Part shown: in pieces, positions 17,629 to 28,269 of the stretch
Layout: every line of letters begins with the position of its first letter
Position numbering within the stretch: position 1 is the stretch's first letter
Assembly: GCA_009691855.1 (NCBI GenBank)
Contig: SIAI01000021.1
Location: 1-64,000, forward strand
Direction of reading: 5' to 3'
Origin: Planctomycetota bacterium
GTDB lineage: Bacteria; Planctomycetota; UBA1135; GCA-002686595
Length of the DNA: 64,000 nt
Made by a program: the position numbers and the translations under genes
Notes under the pieces: generated by a model
The model's database searches: none
Told to the model about the DNA's origin: nothing
What the model saw: the letters and a program-made list of their open reading frames with translations, nothing else

Positions 17629-17688
17629 GTCTGTGGGCTGGGGACGACTCGCGAGATTCCTTTCCGTGGCTCCAATCGAGGAGTTGTC

Positions 17689-18132
17689 ATGAAGAATCGG
17701 TCGATCGCAATCGTTGCGCTCTTGCTGACCACGACATCGACCACCGTCGCCGGTGCGATGCCGCAGGAATCAGGTACCTGTCCGAACAAGAAGGCGTCGC
17801 AGGTCGATTCCGAGACGAAACCGCAGGGCGGCTCGGAGCGCTGTGGTCTGGGCGTCAGCCTGTTCGGATGGGGCATTGGCCTGTTCGGGCCCAAGTGCCC
17901 CGACAAGAAGGCCACCTACCCCGCTCACCAGGTGTGCAAGGGGGAAGAGAACATGGGCACCCGGTGCGTCAAGCAAAGCGACCTGCGCGTGACCCTCGAA
18001 GAGTGCACGTGCTCTGTGGCTGGAATCCTGGGAACAGGTCTCGCACTGCCGAACTGCTCCTGCAGCGCCAGTGGTCAGGACGGCGGCACGGTCGAGGATT
18101 TCGAGACGCAGAACTGCACGCCGGACGTGTAG
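17689..18132 (+). CDS. Small secreted cysteine-rich protein
   Basis: A 147-residue protein with a clear signal peptide (MKNRSIAIVALLLTTTSTTVAGA) and a strong ribosome binding site, GAGGAG, just upstream of ATG 17689. The mature part has ten cysteines, including two CPxKK motifs (CPNKK and CPDKK) and paired CTCS/NCSCS near the end, suggesting a disulfide-rich or metal-binding extracellular protein. I know no family for it. It ends 6 nt before the murB stop on the opposite strand. Confidence 0.75.
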   Translation: MKNRSIAIVALLLTTTSTTVAGAMPQESGTCPNKKASQVDSETKPQGGSERCGLGVSLFGWGIGLFGPKCPDKKATYPAHQVCKGEENMGTRCVKQSDLRVTLEECTCSVAGILGTGLALPNCSCSASGQDGGTVEDFETQNCTPDV

Positions 18133-18138
18133 CAGCGG

Positions 18139-19110
18139 TCAGCTCGCCGACGCGTCCCAGACCTTGATCTCGTTCTCGAGCCTCAAGCCGAAGCGGTCCG
18201 CGACGCGCGCGCGCACGTCCTCGATCAAGTCGAGCACGTCGCGCGCGCTCGCGCGGCCGCGATTCACGATGAAGTTGCCGTGCTTCTCGCTGACCAGCGC
18301 GTCGCCGCGGCGCAGGCCCTTGGCCCCCGCCGCCTCGATCAGCTGGCCGGCGCCACGTCCGGCGGAGAGGTTCTTGTCCGGGTTCTTGAAGATGCAGCCG
18401 CAGGAGTGCTCGGTCACCGGCTGGGCCGCGCTCTTCTCGCGCAGATAGCCCTGCACGCGTTCCTTCACCGCCGCCCGTTCGTCGGCGCGGAAGCGCAGCA
18501 CCGCGCCTAGCACGACCGCCCCGCCGAGGTTCCCATCGCGATAGCGCGGCGCGCACTGCGCACGCTCCAGCTGCTGCAGCTCGCCGGCGCGCGTGAGCAC
18601 GCGCACGCTCTCGACCACGTCCCACAACTCGCCCCAGCGCCCGCCCGCGTTCATGGCCACCCCACCGCCCAGATGGCCGGGCACGCCGGCCAGGCCCTCG
18701 AACCCGCTCCAGCCCAGCTCGCGCGTGATGCGCACCAATCCGGGCAGCGAGCAACCGGCCCAGGCCACCAGGCGCGTGTCGGCGCCGCGCTCGAGCGGCG
18801 TGAGCGCGGGCAAGAGCGGCGCGTACTCGTCCGCGGCCCCGAGCTCGTCGTCCGGGCGCGGGCGGAACACGCGCCCCATGCGCTCGGTCGTGATCACCAC
18901 CCCCGGCAAAGTGCCGTCGCCGAGCAGCAGGTTCGCGCCCCCGCCGAGCACGCGCGGCTCGTAGCCGCGCTCGCGCGCCGCATGCCAGCCGGCCACGAAC
19001 TCGTCCGGGTGCGCCGGCTCGAGCAACCACTCGGCGCGCCCGCCGATGCGGATCGTCGTGCGACCGGAGAGCTCCGCCTCCGGCAGCGCCGCACAGGGCC
19101 AGGAGAGCAC
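18139..19110 (-). CDS. murB: UDP-N-acetylenolpyruvoylglucosamine reductase
   Basis: FAD-dependent MurB reduces UDP-GlcNAc-enolpyruvate to UDP-MurNAc in peptidoglycan precursor synthesis. The start is GTG 19110, 5 nt after the murC stop; no ATG is available near the conserved N-terminus (TTIRIGGRAEWL). Conserved parts are LGGGANLL (FAD binding), the GLAGVPGHLGGGVAMNAG loop, and SCGCIFKNP, where Cys stands at the proton-donor position that is Ser in many MurBs. Length is 323 residues, normal for a type II-like MurB. It is the last gene of the cell wall cluster. Confidence 0.95.
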   Translation of the reverse strand: MLSWPCAALPEAELSGRTTIRIGGRAEWLLEPAHPDEFVAGWHAARERGYEPRVLGGGANLLLGDGTLPGVVITTERMGRVFRPRPDDELGAADEYAPLLPALTPLERGADTRLVAWAGCSLPGLVRITRELGWSGFEGLAGVPGHLGGGVAMNAGGRWGELWDVVESVRVLTRAGELQQLERAQCAPRYRDGNLGGAVVLGAVLRFRADERAAVKERVQGYLREKSAAQPVTEHSCGCIFKNPDKNLSAGRGAGQLIEAAGAKGLRRGDALVSEKHGNFIVNRGRASARDVLDLIEDVRARVADRFGLRLENEIKVWDASAS

Positions 19111-19115
19111 GGCGG

Positions 19116-20597
19116 TCAGCGCGGCCGACGCGCGGCCAGACGGGCGAGCAGCTCGCCCTTGACGCGCTCGATGTCGCCCGCACCCAGCACGAAGGCCGCC
19201 GCCGCCGCCGGCAGGGCGTCGGCGAAACACAGCGCCGAGCTCGATGGATCCCCGCCCTCCTGGGCCGCGACGCCGCGCCGCTTCAGAGCCAGCACCAGTT
19301 CCGCCGCGCCCGCGCGCCAGTCGCCGTCCTGGTGCGCGCGCGCGCCGTAGACGTCGGCCACGACCACGTGGTCCGCCTGTCGCAGGGCCTCGGCGAAGTC
19401 CTCGAGAAAGCGCGCCGTGCGGCTGTGCTGGTGCGGTTGGAAGAGCACGTACAGCGGAACACGCGGGAAGGCGCGCCGCGCGGCTTCGAGCGTCACGCGC
19501 ACCTCGGTCGGGTGGTGCGCGTAGTCGTGCACGACGTGCACCTCGCCGACCGAGCCCCAGGGTTCGAAGCGCCGCTCGACGCCGGCGAAGCGCTCCACGC
19601 CCTGAGCCGCGGCCGCGACCAGCGAGCCGGGCTCGACCCGCGCGCGCCGCGCGCTGATGCCGATCGCCAACGCCAGCGCCAAGGCCGCGTTCTCGACGCT
19701 GAAGTGTCCGGGGATGGTGAGCTGAAACGGTGGCGTGGCCCAGCCTGGGCCCAGCAAGCGCGCGCGGAACGCGCCGCGCGTCTCGCCCAGGAGCTCGACC
19801 TCGAGCTCGCGCCCCATGCGCCACACGGTCGCGCGCGCGGCGTGCTCCACCTCGGCCGGCACGTCGCGTCCGAGCACCAGCAGGCCGTCGGCCGCCACGC
19901 GGTCGGCGAAGCGCGCGAAGGCCTCCTTGATGGCGCCGAAGGTGCCGTAGTAGTCGAGGTGGTCCTCCTCGACGTTGGTCACGATCGCGCCCTGTGGCGC
20001 GAGCTGCAGAAAGCTGCGGTCGTACTCGCAGGCCTCGACGCAGAACAGACCGCCCTTGTGGCCGGCCAGCGCGTTCGTGCGCAGGCGCCGGCAGGTGCCG
20101 CCGACGAGCGCGCCCGTCACCGGCGCGCGCAGGCGTCCGCCGATGCCCTCCAGCGCGTGCCACAGCATCCACGAGCTGCCGGTCTTGCCGTGCGTTCCCG
20201 AAACGGCCAGCGTGCGCCCGACAGGCGCGAGGCGGCCCACGGCCTCGGCGTACTTCCACACCGGGATGCCGCGCGCGCGCGCGGCCGCGACCTGCGGGTC
20301 GTCGATCCCGATCGCGGCTGAGCGCACCACCAGCTCGGCGTCCGCCGGCAGGTGCTCGCGCGTGGATTCGCCCAGCGTGATGGCGAGATCGAGCTCACCC
20401 AGCGCCGCCAGCATCGGCGAGCGCGCACGATCGTGGCCACTGACCTTGACCCCGCGCGCGGCCAGGATGCGGCCCAGGCCCGAGACCCCCGCGCCCCCGG
20501 CGCCGAGCAAGTGCACGCGCTTGGGGAAGCCGAGCTCGGGCAGGGAAGCCGCCACCGGCGGCACGAGGAGCGACGGAGCGTGGGTCGTGGAGAGCAT
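19116..20597 (-). CDS. murC: UDP-N-acetylmuramate-L-alanine ligase
   Basis: A Mur ligase of 493 residues, adding L-Ala to UDP-MurNAc with ATP in the cytoplasm. The N-terminal Rossmann part has LLGAGGAGVSGLG. The ATP loop SGTHGKTGSSW replaces the usual GTHGKTTT with a Gly-Ser pair. The central TNVEEDHLDYYG and C-terminal HDYAHHPTEV motifs are present. ATG 20597 lies 32 nt after murG, and the stop is 5 nt before the murB GTG. Confidence 0.96.
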   Translation of the reverse strand: MLSTTHAPSLLVPPVAASLPELGFPKRVHLLGAGGAGVSGLGRILAARGVKVSGHDRARSPMLAALGELDLAITLGESTREHLPADAELVVRSAAIGIDDPQVAAARARGIPVWKYAEAVGRLAPVGRTLAVSGTHGKTGSSWMLWHALEGIGGRLRAPVTGALVGGTCRRLRTNALAGHKGGLFCVEACEYDRSFLQLAPQGAIVTNVEEDHLDYYGTFGAIKEAFARFADRVAADGLLVLGRDVPAEVEHAARATVWRMGRELEVELLGETRGAFRARLLGPGWATPPFQLTIPGHFSVENAALALALAIGISARRARVEPGSLVAAAAQGVERFAGVERRFEPWGSVGEVHVVHDYAHHPTEVRVTLEAARRAFPRVPLYVLFQPHQHSRTARFLEDFAEALRQADHVVVADVYGARAHQDGDWRAGAAELVLALKRRGVAAQEGGDPSSSALCFADALPAAAAAFVLGAGDIERVKGELLARLAARRPR

Positions 20598-20629
20598 CGG
20601 GAGTTGGAGTGCCCGGCGCGCGCGGGCAG

Positions 20630-21856
20630 TCACGCTTTTGTGCGGAATCGAGAGGCGACAAGCAAGAGCTCGTCGGCGAGGCGCTGCACGCCGTCGCGCG
20701 GCATGCACGCGCGCAGCGCGCTGGCCATGCTCGCGCGCTCGCGCTCGCCGGCGGGTCCGGCGAGGCGCGCCAGCGTGCTCACGAAGGCGGCGTCGAGCCG
20801 CTCCTCGGGCACGATGCGCACGCCCGCGCCGAGCGCCAGCGCGTTCTTCTCCTGGTGCCGATCCTTGTGGTGCGGATAGGGCACGACCAGCGCCGGGCGC
20901 GCGCGCGCGGCGACCTCGGCCAGGGTCGAGGCTCCGCCGCGACACAGCACCAAGGTCGCCGCGTCGAGCGCGCTGGCCACGTCGTCGAGATATTCACAGG
21001 CGCGGTAGCGTCCGCCCGCCTGTTCGTCGGCGCCTTCGCACGCGCGTCCCGGTCCGGTCTGGTGCAGGACCTGCAGACCGGCGGCACCCAGGGCCGCCGC
21101 GTGCGTGCGCAGGAACCGATTCAAGCCCGCGGCGCCCTGGCTCCCGCCGAGCACGAGCACCAGCGGCAGCTCGGCGCGGAAGCCCAGCGCCACGCGCGCG
21201 GCGAAGATCTGTTCCGCGCTGGGCTCGGCGCGCAGAAAACTCGGCGCCAGCGGCGGCCCGAAGCACGCGTGCCGTCCGCTTCCAAAGAACAAGCGGTTCA
21301 GAACGCTCGCCCGACTCGGGCCTGACGAGCCGGTGCTTGTTCTTTCCTGACCAGGCCCGCCTCCGGCGGGCAAGCGGCTCAGAGTGGCGCCCGGCGTTGG
21401 CCAGGCGTGCACGACGCGCTCGGACAGCCCGCTCAACGCGCGCGTGGCCCTGCCGGAGACGGAGTTGATCTCCAGCAACACCACCGGGACGCCCAGCGAG
21501 CGCGCGGCCAGCACGGCCGGCAGCATGGTGTAGCCGCCCAGGGCCAGCAAGACGTCGCTCGCGTGGCGCTCCAGCGCGCGGCGCGCGCGGTTCATCTCGG
21601 GCGCCGTGCGCGCCAGGAGCCGCAGCCAGGAGGGCGCGCCGCTCTCCGCGGGCTCCAGGCTCAGCACGACGCGCTCGAGGGCCAACGGGCCGAGGCGCTC
21701 GCGCGCCCCGGACAGCACGCGCTCCTCCACCGCGCGCCCGGCCGAGAACCACAGCACGTCCTCGGGCACCGCGCCGCGCGCACGCAGGTGCTCCAGCAGG
21801 TGCAGACCGGGGACCACGTGGCCCCCGGTTCCGCCGCCGGCCAGAGCGAGGCGCAT
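20630..21856 (-). CDS. murG: Lipid II synthase MurG with an in-frame palindromic insertion
   Basis: UDP-GlcNAc:undecaprenyl-pyrophosphoryl-MurNAc-pentapeptide transferase, acting on the cytoplasmic face of the membrane. The N-terminal GGGTGGHVVPGL, central LVLGGSQGAAGLN, and C-terminal LCRGGASTLAEV and HHKDRHQEKNA motifs match GT28 MurG. Length is 408 residues against about 355-370 usual. About 27 residues near 162-190 (around GQERTSTGSSGPSRAS) interrupt the linker between the two domains, where family members are short, and are encoded by a palindromic DNA element. The reading frame is kept and the catalytic motifs are intact, so the protein should work. ATG 21856 follows the small membrane protein gene by 11 nt. 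Confidence 0.95.
   Translation of the reverse strand: MRLALAGGGTGGHVVPGLHLLEHLRARGAVPEDVLWFSAGRAVEERVLSGARERLGPLALERVVLSLEPAESGAPSWLRLLARTAPEMNRARRALERHASDVLLALGGYTMLPAVLAARSLGVPVVLLEINSVSGRATRALSGLSERVVHAWPTPGATLSRLPAGGGPGQERTSTGSSGPSRASVLNRLFFGSGRHACFGPPLAPSFLRAEPSAEQIFAARVALGFRAELPLVLVLGGSQGAAGLNRFLRTHAAALGAAGLQVLHQTGPGRACEGADEQAGGRYRACEYLDDVASALDAATLVLCRGGASTLAEVAARARPALVVPYPHHKDRHQEKNALALGAGVRIVPEERLDAAFVSTLARLAGPAGERERASMASALRACMPRDGVQRLADELLLVASRFRTKA
21284..21371. repeat. Palindromic element inserted inside murG
   Basis: An 11-bp perfect terminal inverted repeat (AAAGAACAAGC at 21284-21294, GCTTGTTCTTT at 21335-21345) encloses nested pairs: GCTCG 21305-21309 with CGAGC 21326-21330, and CCCGA/TCGGG at 21310-21320. 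It is followed by a second hairpin, GCCCGCC/GGCGGGC (21355-21371). The AT-rich arms contrast with the GC-rich surroundings. The element coincides with extra residues relative to MurG family length. No second copy was noticed in the window. Confidence 0.65.
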
Positions 21857-21867
21857 GGCAGCAGCTC

Positions 21868-22053
21868 TCAGCGCCGCGCGAGCTGCTCGGGCGCGCGCGG
21901 ATCGGCGCCGAGCTTGGCTGAGCGCGGGTCGGAGGCGCGGTTCGCGTACGGGCCGCGCCAGCCGGCCGCCACCGCGGACAGGCTGGTGGGCAGATCGATC
22001 CACAGCACCAGGGCACAGCCGGCGAGCAAGAAGAGCTTCGTCCCGCGCTTCAC
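21868..22053 (-). CDS. Small single-pass membrane protein within the wall cluster
   Basis: A 61-residue frame starting at GTG 22053, which overlaps the LysM gene stop by 3 nt (the GTGA junction common throughout this cluster). It begins MKRGTKLF and has one transmembrane segment (LFLLAGCALVLWIDLP) and a charged tail. It fills the space between the LysM gene and murG almost exactly, ending 11 nt before murG. It occupies a place where other clusters have short division genes, but shows no resemblance to FtsQ or FtsB that I can defend. Its function is unknown. Confidence 0.55.
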   Translation of the reverse strand: MKRGTKLFLLAGCALVLWIDLPTSLSAVAAGWRGPYANRASDPRSAKLGADPRAPEQLARR

Positions 22054-23033
22054 TTGACCTTGCCTCCGCGCGTGCTCCGCTCGGCCACGTCGACGCTGGC
22101 CACGCGCGTGTCGCCCTTCGGCGCCTGGGCGGCGACCTTGGGGCCGGCCTTCTTCGCGCCCGAGCCGCCCGCCGCGGGCGCGCCGCCCGGCAGCTTCAGC
22201 CTCTGCCCGAGCACGAGCTTGTCGGCCTTCACGCCGGGGTTGAGGTCGGCGATCTCCTTCCAGCGCTTGCCGTCGCCCAGCATGTGCTCGGCGATCTTCC
22301 ACAGGTTCTCACCCTTGCCGACCGTGTGCGTGCGCGCGCTGGCCGTCTTGGGCGCGGCGGACGGAGCGCTCTTGGTCGCGACCTTCGCGGACGAAGCCGG
22401 AGCGACCTTGGCCGCCTCGGTGCGCGGAGCCGCGGCGGTGAGCGCGGCCGCGCGGGCGGCGCCGGGCAGCTGGATCGTCTTGCCGGAGCGCAGCTTGGCC
22501 GGATCGAGGCCCGGGTTGACCTTGACGATCTCGTTCCAGCGCTTGGCCGAGCCCAGTTCCTTCTGCGCGATGTGGCTGAGCGTGTCGCCAGCGCGCACGA
22601 CGTAGGCGCGCGTCGTCGTCGACGACGCCGGCGCACTCGGCTGGAGCACCGGCTGCGTCTGGCCCACGACGGACTCGGGGGCTGGCTGTTCGCTCGGCGT
22701 CCCGCCCGTTCCCAGGCCGTTCGCGGTCTCGTTCTGGGCTTCCAGCGCCGCGCCCGCGCGCGGCGGCAACTCGACGCCGGCCTCGGCCGCGAGCTGCGCT
22801 GCGCGCGGATGGCGCACGAGCGGACCCGGCTGGCTCTGGGCCTGCAGCGCGAGGCGCCGCGCCGCGTCGTTCGCGGACGGCTGATCAAGCTGGGTCTGGG
22901 CCGCAGCGGCACTCGGGCCGGCGAGTTCCTGGGGCTTCTTCTTGTCCTTGCCGCCGTCCCACATCAGGACGGCCACGACAGTGACGACGAGGAAGATCAG
23001 AGCGACGATGCCGTAGCGTTCGATGGAGTGCAT
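22050..23033 (-). CDS. Membrane-anchored protein with two LysM domains
   Basis: A 327-residue protein from ATG 23033, whose first 37 nt overlap the end of ftsW. It has an N-terminal membrane helix (YGIVALIFLVVTVVAVLMW) and a long Ala/Gln/Pro-rich linker. Two LysM peptidoglycan-binding domains begin at YVVRAGDTLSHIAQKELG and HTVGKGENLWKIAEHMLG, each ending in the typical L-GQ/GK-L-LP pattern. A Lys/Ala-rich tail follows. It probably anchors the periplasmic face of the division or elongation machinery to peptidoglycan. LysM proteins are not part of the canonical cluster, so this is a lineage-specific member. Confidence 0.85.
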   Translation of the reverse strand: MHSIERYGIVALIFLVVTVVAVLMWDGGKDKKKPQELAGPSAAAAQTQLDQPSANDAARRLALQAQSQPGPLVRHPRAAQLAAEAGVELPPRAGAALEAQNETANGLGTGGTPSEQPAPESVVGQTQPVLQPSAPASSTTTRAYVVRAGDTLSHIAQKELGSAKRWNEIVKVNPGLDPAKLRSGKTIQLPGAARAAALTAAAPRTEAAKVAPASSAKVATKSAPSAAPKTASARTHTVGKGENLWKIAEHMLGDGKRWKEIADLNPGVKADKLVLGQRLKLPGGAPAAGGSGAKKAGPKVAAQAPKGDTRVASVDVAERSTRGGKVK

Positions 23034-24226
23034 GGATAGAGCTCCTCGTGGGTCTTGCGCGCGGCCCCCAGGGCCAGCCCCACGGCGAAAGAGGAAACGA
23101 TCAGAGAGGTACCGCCGTCGGACAGGAACGGCAGCGTCATGCCTTTGGGCGGCGCGAGACCGGCGACGACCTGCACGTGCACCATCGCTTGCAGCGCGAC
23201 GGAGAGCAAGAGGCCGAAGGTGGCCAGCGCCTCGTAGCGCTCGCGCAGAGACAGCACGAGGCGCAGCGCGAACCACAGGAACGCGAGCCAGCAGGCCAGC
23301 ACCAGCCAGGTGCCGAGCACGCCCAGTTCTTCGCCCACCAGCGCGAAGACGTAGTCGGATTCGAGATACGGCACACCGTCGTTGCGGAAGCCGCCGTGCG
23401 AGTAGCCGGCGCCGAACAGGTCGCCCGAAGCCAGTGCCTGCAGCGTGCCCGAGACCTGGCCGTTGTCCACCTGGCCGAACCACATCGAGATGCGGTTGCG
23501 CATGTAGGGCACGAACAGGCTCGCAGCCGAAATCACGCCGCCGCCGATGGCGACCAGCGAGGCGCCCACGGGCAGCATGCGCGCTCCGCCGACCCACATG
23601 GTCGAGAGCGCGCAGATCAAGAGCAGCATCGAGCCGCCGAGGTCGGTCTCGACCAGCACCAGGCCGAAGAACACCAGCGTCAGCGCAAGCATCGGCAGCA
23701 CGCCGCGGCGGATGTCGTGCACGCGCCGGCCGAGCTTCACGCAGCGGTCGGCGACCCACAGGACGACCACGATGCGCGCCAGCTCGGAGGGTTGGAAGGT
23801 GAGCCGCGCTCCCAGCGGCAGCTCGACCCAGCGGAAGGCGCCGTTGCGCGCCGCGCGGAAGGGCTCGATGAAGACGAGCACCAACAGGATCGCGGTCAAG
23901 AGCACCAGATGCGGCAGCAGGCGGCGCAGGCCGGCCGGCCCCAGACGGAAGGCCAGCAGCATCACGCCCACCGAGAGCAGACGCATGAGCGCCTGCCCGC
24001 GCACCTCGCCCCAGAACTCCGCGGGCGTGCGCGTGGTGGCGGCGAAGCTCGTCTGCATCAGGAAGCCGAGCAGCGACAGCGCCAGCACGACCACGAACAG
24101 GCGCGTGGCCGGGCGCATCGGGTCGTGGACCTCGGCCTTGCGCGCCAGGTTGTCGAGGAAGCCCATGATCGTGAGCTGCTCGCCCACCGGCTTCTGTTCC
24201 AGGACCATCGTCTTCGTGAGTGCCAT
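22997..24226 (-). CDS. ftsW: SEDS-family peptidoglycan polymerase FtsW
   Basis: A 409-residue polytopic membrane protein of the SEDS family, which polymerises lipid II into glycan with its partner class B PBP. Conserved features are FQPSELARI, the VETDLGGSMLL segment and the C-terminal PFLSDGGTSLIV (usually S-x-GGSS). ATG 24226 is 2 nt after mraY; a second in-frame ATG at about codon 21 is possible. Its position between mraY and murG, with ftsI in the same cluster, favours FtsW over RodA. Confidence 0.92.
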   Translation of the reverse strand: MALTKTMVLEQKPVGEQLTIMGFLDNLARKAEVHDPMRPATRLFVVVLALSLLGFLMQTSFAATTRTPAEFWGEVRGQALMRLLSVGVMLLAFRLGPAGLRRLLPHLVLLTAILLVLVFIEPFRAARNGAFRWVELPLGARLTFQPSELARIVVVLWVADRCVKLGRRVHDIRRGVLPMLALTLVFFGLVLVETDLGGSMLLLICALSTMWVGGARMLPVGASLVAIGGGVISAASLFVPYMRNRISMWFGQVDNGQVSGTLQALASGDLFGAGYSHGGFRNDGVPYLESDYVFALVGEELGVLGTWLVLACWLAFLWFALRLVLSLRERYEALATFGLLLSVALQAMVHVQVVAGLAPPKGMTLPFLSDGGTSLIVSSFAVGLALGAARKTHEELYPCTPSNATASSL

Positions 24227-24228
24227 GC

Positions 24229-25374
24229 TCAGCGCAACTTCAAGAGGGCCAGGCTCGCGGTCGCGCCACACGCCGCCACGATCCAGAAGCGCACCACGAC
24301 CTTGACCTCGTGCCAGCCCTGCTCGCGCGCCACGAACACGCCACCGTAGCGCTGCAGGCCGTGATGGATCGGCGCCATCGTGAACAGGCGCCGCTTGGTG
24401 CGCTTGTACCAGAAGGTCTGCAAGAAGCTCGTGCCGAGGTCGAGCACGAACACGCAGCCGGCCAGCGGCAAAACCAGCTCCTGCTTGGAGACCAGCGCCA
24501 GCCAGGCCAGCGCCCCGCCCAGCGGCAGCGAGCCGGAGTCGCCCATGAAAATCTGCGCCGGGTAGGCGTTGTACCAGAGGAAGCCGAGGGCCGCGCCGAT
24601 CAGCGCCGCGCCCACCACCGCCATCTCGGCCGCCTGCGGCACGTGCGGCAGGCCGAGGTACGCGGTCCAGTCCGCGCGGCCGGTGACGTAGCACAGCACC
24701 AACAGCGCCGCGGCGGTGATCACGGTGCAGCCGGCCGCCAGCCCGTCCATGCCATCCACGATGTTGACCGCGTTGGCCGCGCCCGCGATCACGAACCACT
24801 CGAAGGCCACGAACACGACCAGGCCCAGCACGCCCCAGGTGGAGAGCGCCAGCGCGGGTCCCTTCAAGAACGGCGCGTAGAGGTCGAGCAGCGAGGCGCG
24901 CGCGGTGGTCTTGGCGTACCAGCAGAGGATCAGCAGCACGGACAGCGCCACCGCCGACAGCCCCAGCATCTTGGCGCGCGACGACAGGCCCTTGCAGCCG
25001 GGGATGACGAGTTTGCGGTAGTCGTCGACGAAGCCCACCGCGGCCATGCCCGAGACCAGCAGGATCGCCAGCACGACCTCGAGGTTGTCGAGCCGCGCCC
25101 ACAGCACGACCGAGACGAGCAGCGCGGCCACCAGGAAGCTGCCGCCCATGGTCGGGGTCTGGCCCTTCCCGGCCTTCTGCGCCAGCTTCACCAGCTCCTC
25201 GTGCGGCGCCTTGGAGACGTCCTCGCGCACGCGGTTCTTCGTGAGCCAGACGATGACGTGCTTGCCCCACCACAGCGCGAGCAGGAAGGCCGTCAGCGCC
25301 GCCATGGCCATACGGAACGAGATGTAGCCGAAGAGGCGCAGGTCCGCCCGGTCGTGGAGCAAGGCGTACAGCAC
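24229..25374 (-). CDS. mraY: Phospho-MurNAc-pentapeptide translocase
   Basis: A 381-residue membrane enzyme that makes lipid I from UDP-MurNAc-pentapeptide and undecaprenyl phosphate. Motifs are KGQTPTMGG, VDDYRKL, NAVNIVDGMDGLAAG and FMGDSGSLPLGG, the Asp-rich and Mg-binding sequences of MraY. The start is GTG 25374, 1 nt after the murF stop. About ten membrane segments are present and the length is usual for the family. Confidence 0.96.
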   Translation of the reverse strand: MLYALLHDRADLRLFGYISFRMAMAALTAFLLALWWGKHVIVWLTKNRVREDVSKAPHEELVKLAQKAGKGQTPTMGGSFLVAALLVSVVLWARLDNLEVVLAILLVSGMAAVGFVDDYRKLVIPGCKGLSSRAKMLGLSAVALSVLLILCWYAKTTARASLLDLYAPFLKGPALALSTWGVLGLVVFVAFEWFVIAGAANAVNIVDGMDGLAAGCTVITAAALLVLCYVTGRADWTAYLGLPHVPQAAEMAVVGAALIGAALGFLWYNAYPAQIFMGDSGSLPLGGALAWLALVSKQELVLPLAGCVFVLDLGTSFLQTFWYKRTKRRLFTMAPIHHGLQRYGGVFVAREQGWHEVKVVVRFWIVAACGATASLALLKLR

Positions 25375-26778
25375 GCTAGGTAGTGGCTCGCGTCCGTCCG
25401 AAGCGTTGTTCGAGCGCCTGCACGACGCGCTCGAGCGCCATGCCGCGACTGCCCTTGACCAGCACGACGTCGCCCTCGTGCACCAGCTCGCTCACGCCGC
25501 GCGCGGCTTCCTCGGTGGTGGCGAAGTGCACCAGGGCGCTCGCGCCCAGGCCGCCCTCGAGCGCGCCCGAGGCCGCGGCCTTGACGTACGTACCGACCAG
25601 CACGATCGCGTCCACGCCCGCGCGCGCCGCCTCGCGGCCGATCTCGTGGTGCAGCTCGGCCGAGAGCTCGCCCAGCTCGAGCATGTCGCCCATCACCAGC
25701 ACGCGCCGACGATAGCCGTGCAAGCCGGCCAGCACGCGCACCGCGGCGCGCAGCGCTTGCGGGTTGGCGTTGTAGCAGTCGTCGAACAGCGTCACGCCGG
25801 CGAGCTCGATGCGCTCCATGCGCGAACGCTCGGGCGCCAGCGCGGAGAGGCCCGGCAGCAGTCCGGCCAGCTCGAAGCCCAGACCCTGGGCTGCGGCCAG
25901 CGCGGCCAGCAGGTTCTCGACGTTGTGCGTGCCCAAGAGCGGCGAGGTCACCTCGCGCCCGTCGAGCTTGAAGGTCGTGCCACCGGAGTGAAAGAACAGC
26001 TCGCGCGCGTCCAGCTCGCCGCGCTCGGCGCCGCTGCCCTCGACGCTGAAGCTCACCACGCGCGCGCCGGTACGCGCGGCCAGCGCGCCGAAGTGACGCG
26101 AGCCGCGGTTGAGCACGCACAGGCCGTCGTTGGGCAGCGCTTCGGGCAGCGCACCCTTCTCCACGGACACGCCCTCCAGCGAACCCAGTCCGGCCAGGTG
26201 CGCGGCGCCGACGTTGGTGACGATGCCGATCTCCGGACGCGCGATGCGACACAGGGCCGCGATCTCGCCCGGATGGTTGGTGCCGAGCTCGGCCACGATC
26301 ACGCGCGCCTCGCAGCCGGCCGAGAGCAGCGTGTGCGGCACGCCGATGTCGTTGTTGAACGAGCTGGGCGAGGCCACGACCGACACGTGCGGCGCGAGCA
26401 ACGCGCGCAGGATGTTCTTGGTGGTGGTCTTGCCACACGAACCGGTGACGCCGATCACGGTGGCGTCGAGCGTCGAGCGGTACCAGGCGCCCAGATCCCC
26501 CAGCGCCCGGCGCGGATCGTCGTGCAGCAAGAGCGGCACGCCGGTCGGCAGACCCGCGGGCACCTCGCGCCCGGCCAGGAGCAACGCCGCGGCCCCGCCG
26601 GCGCGAGCCTTGTCGGCGAAGCGATTGCCGTCGAAGTTGGGGCCCGCGAGCGCCAGGAACAGCTCGCCCGCGCGCAGCGTGCGCGTGTCGGTCGAGACGC
26701 CGCACAGGGGCAGGTCGGGATCGCCGGCGACGAGCTGGGCGCCCGTCGCATCGACGACCTCGCCGAGCGTGAAGCGCC

Positions 26779-28265
<1,487 letters not shown>

Positions 28266-28269
<4 letters not shown>

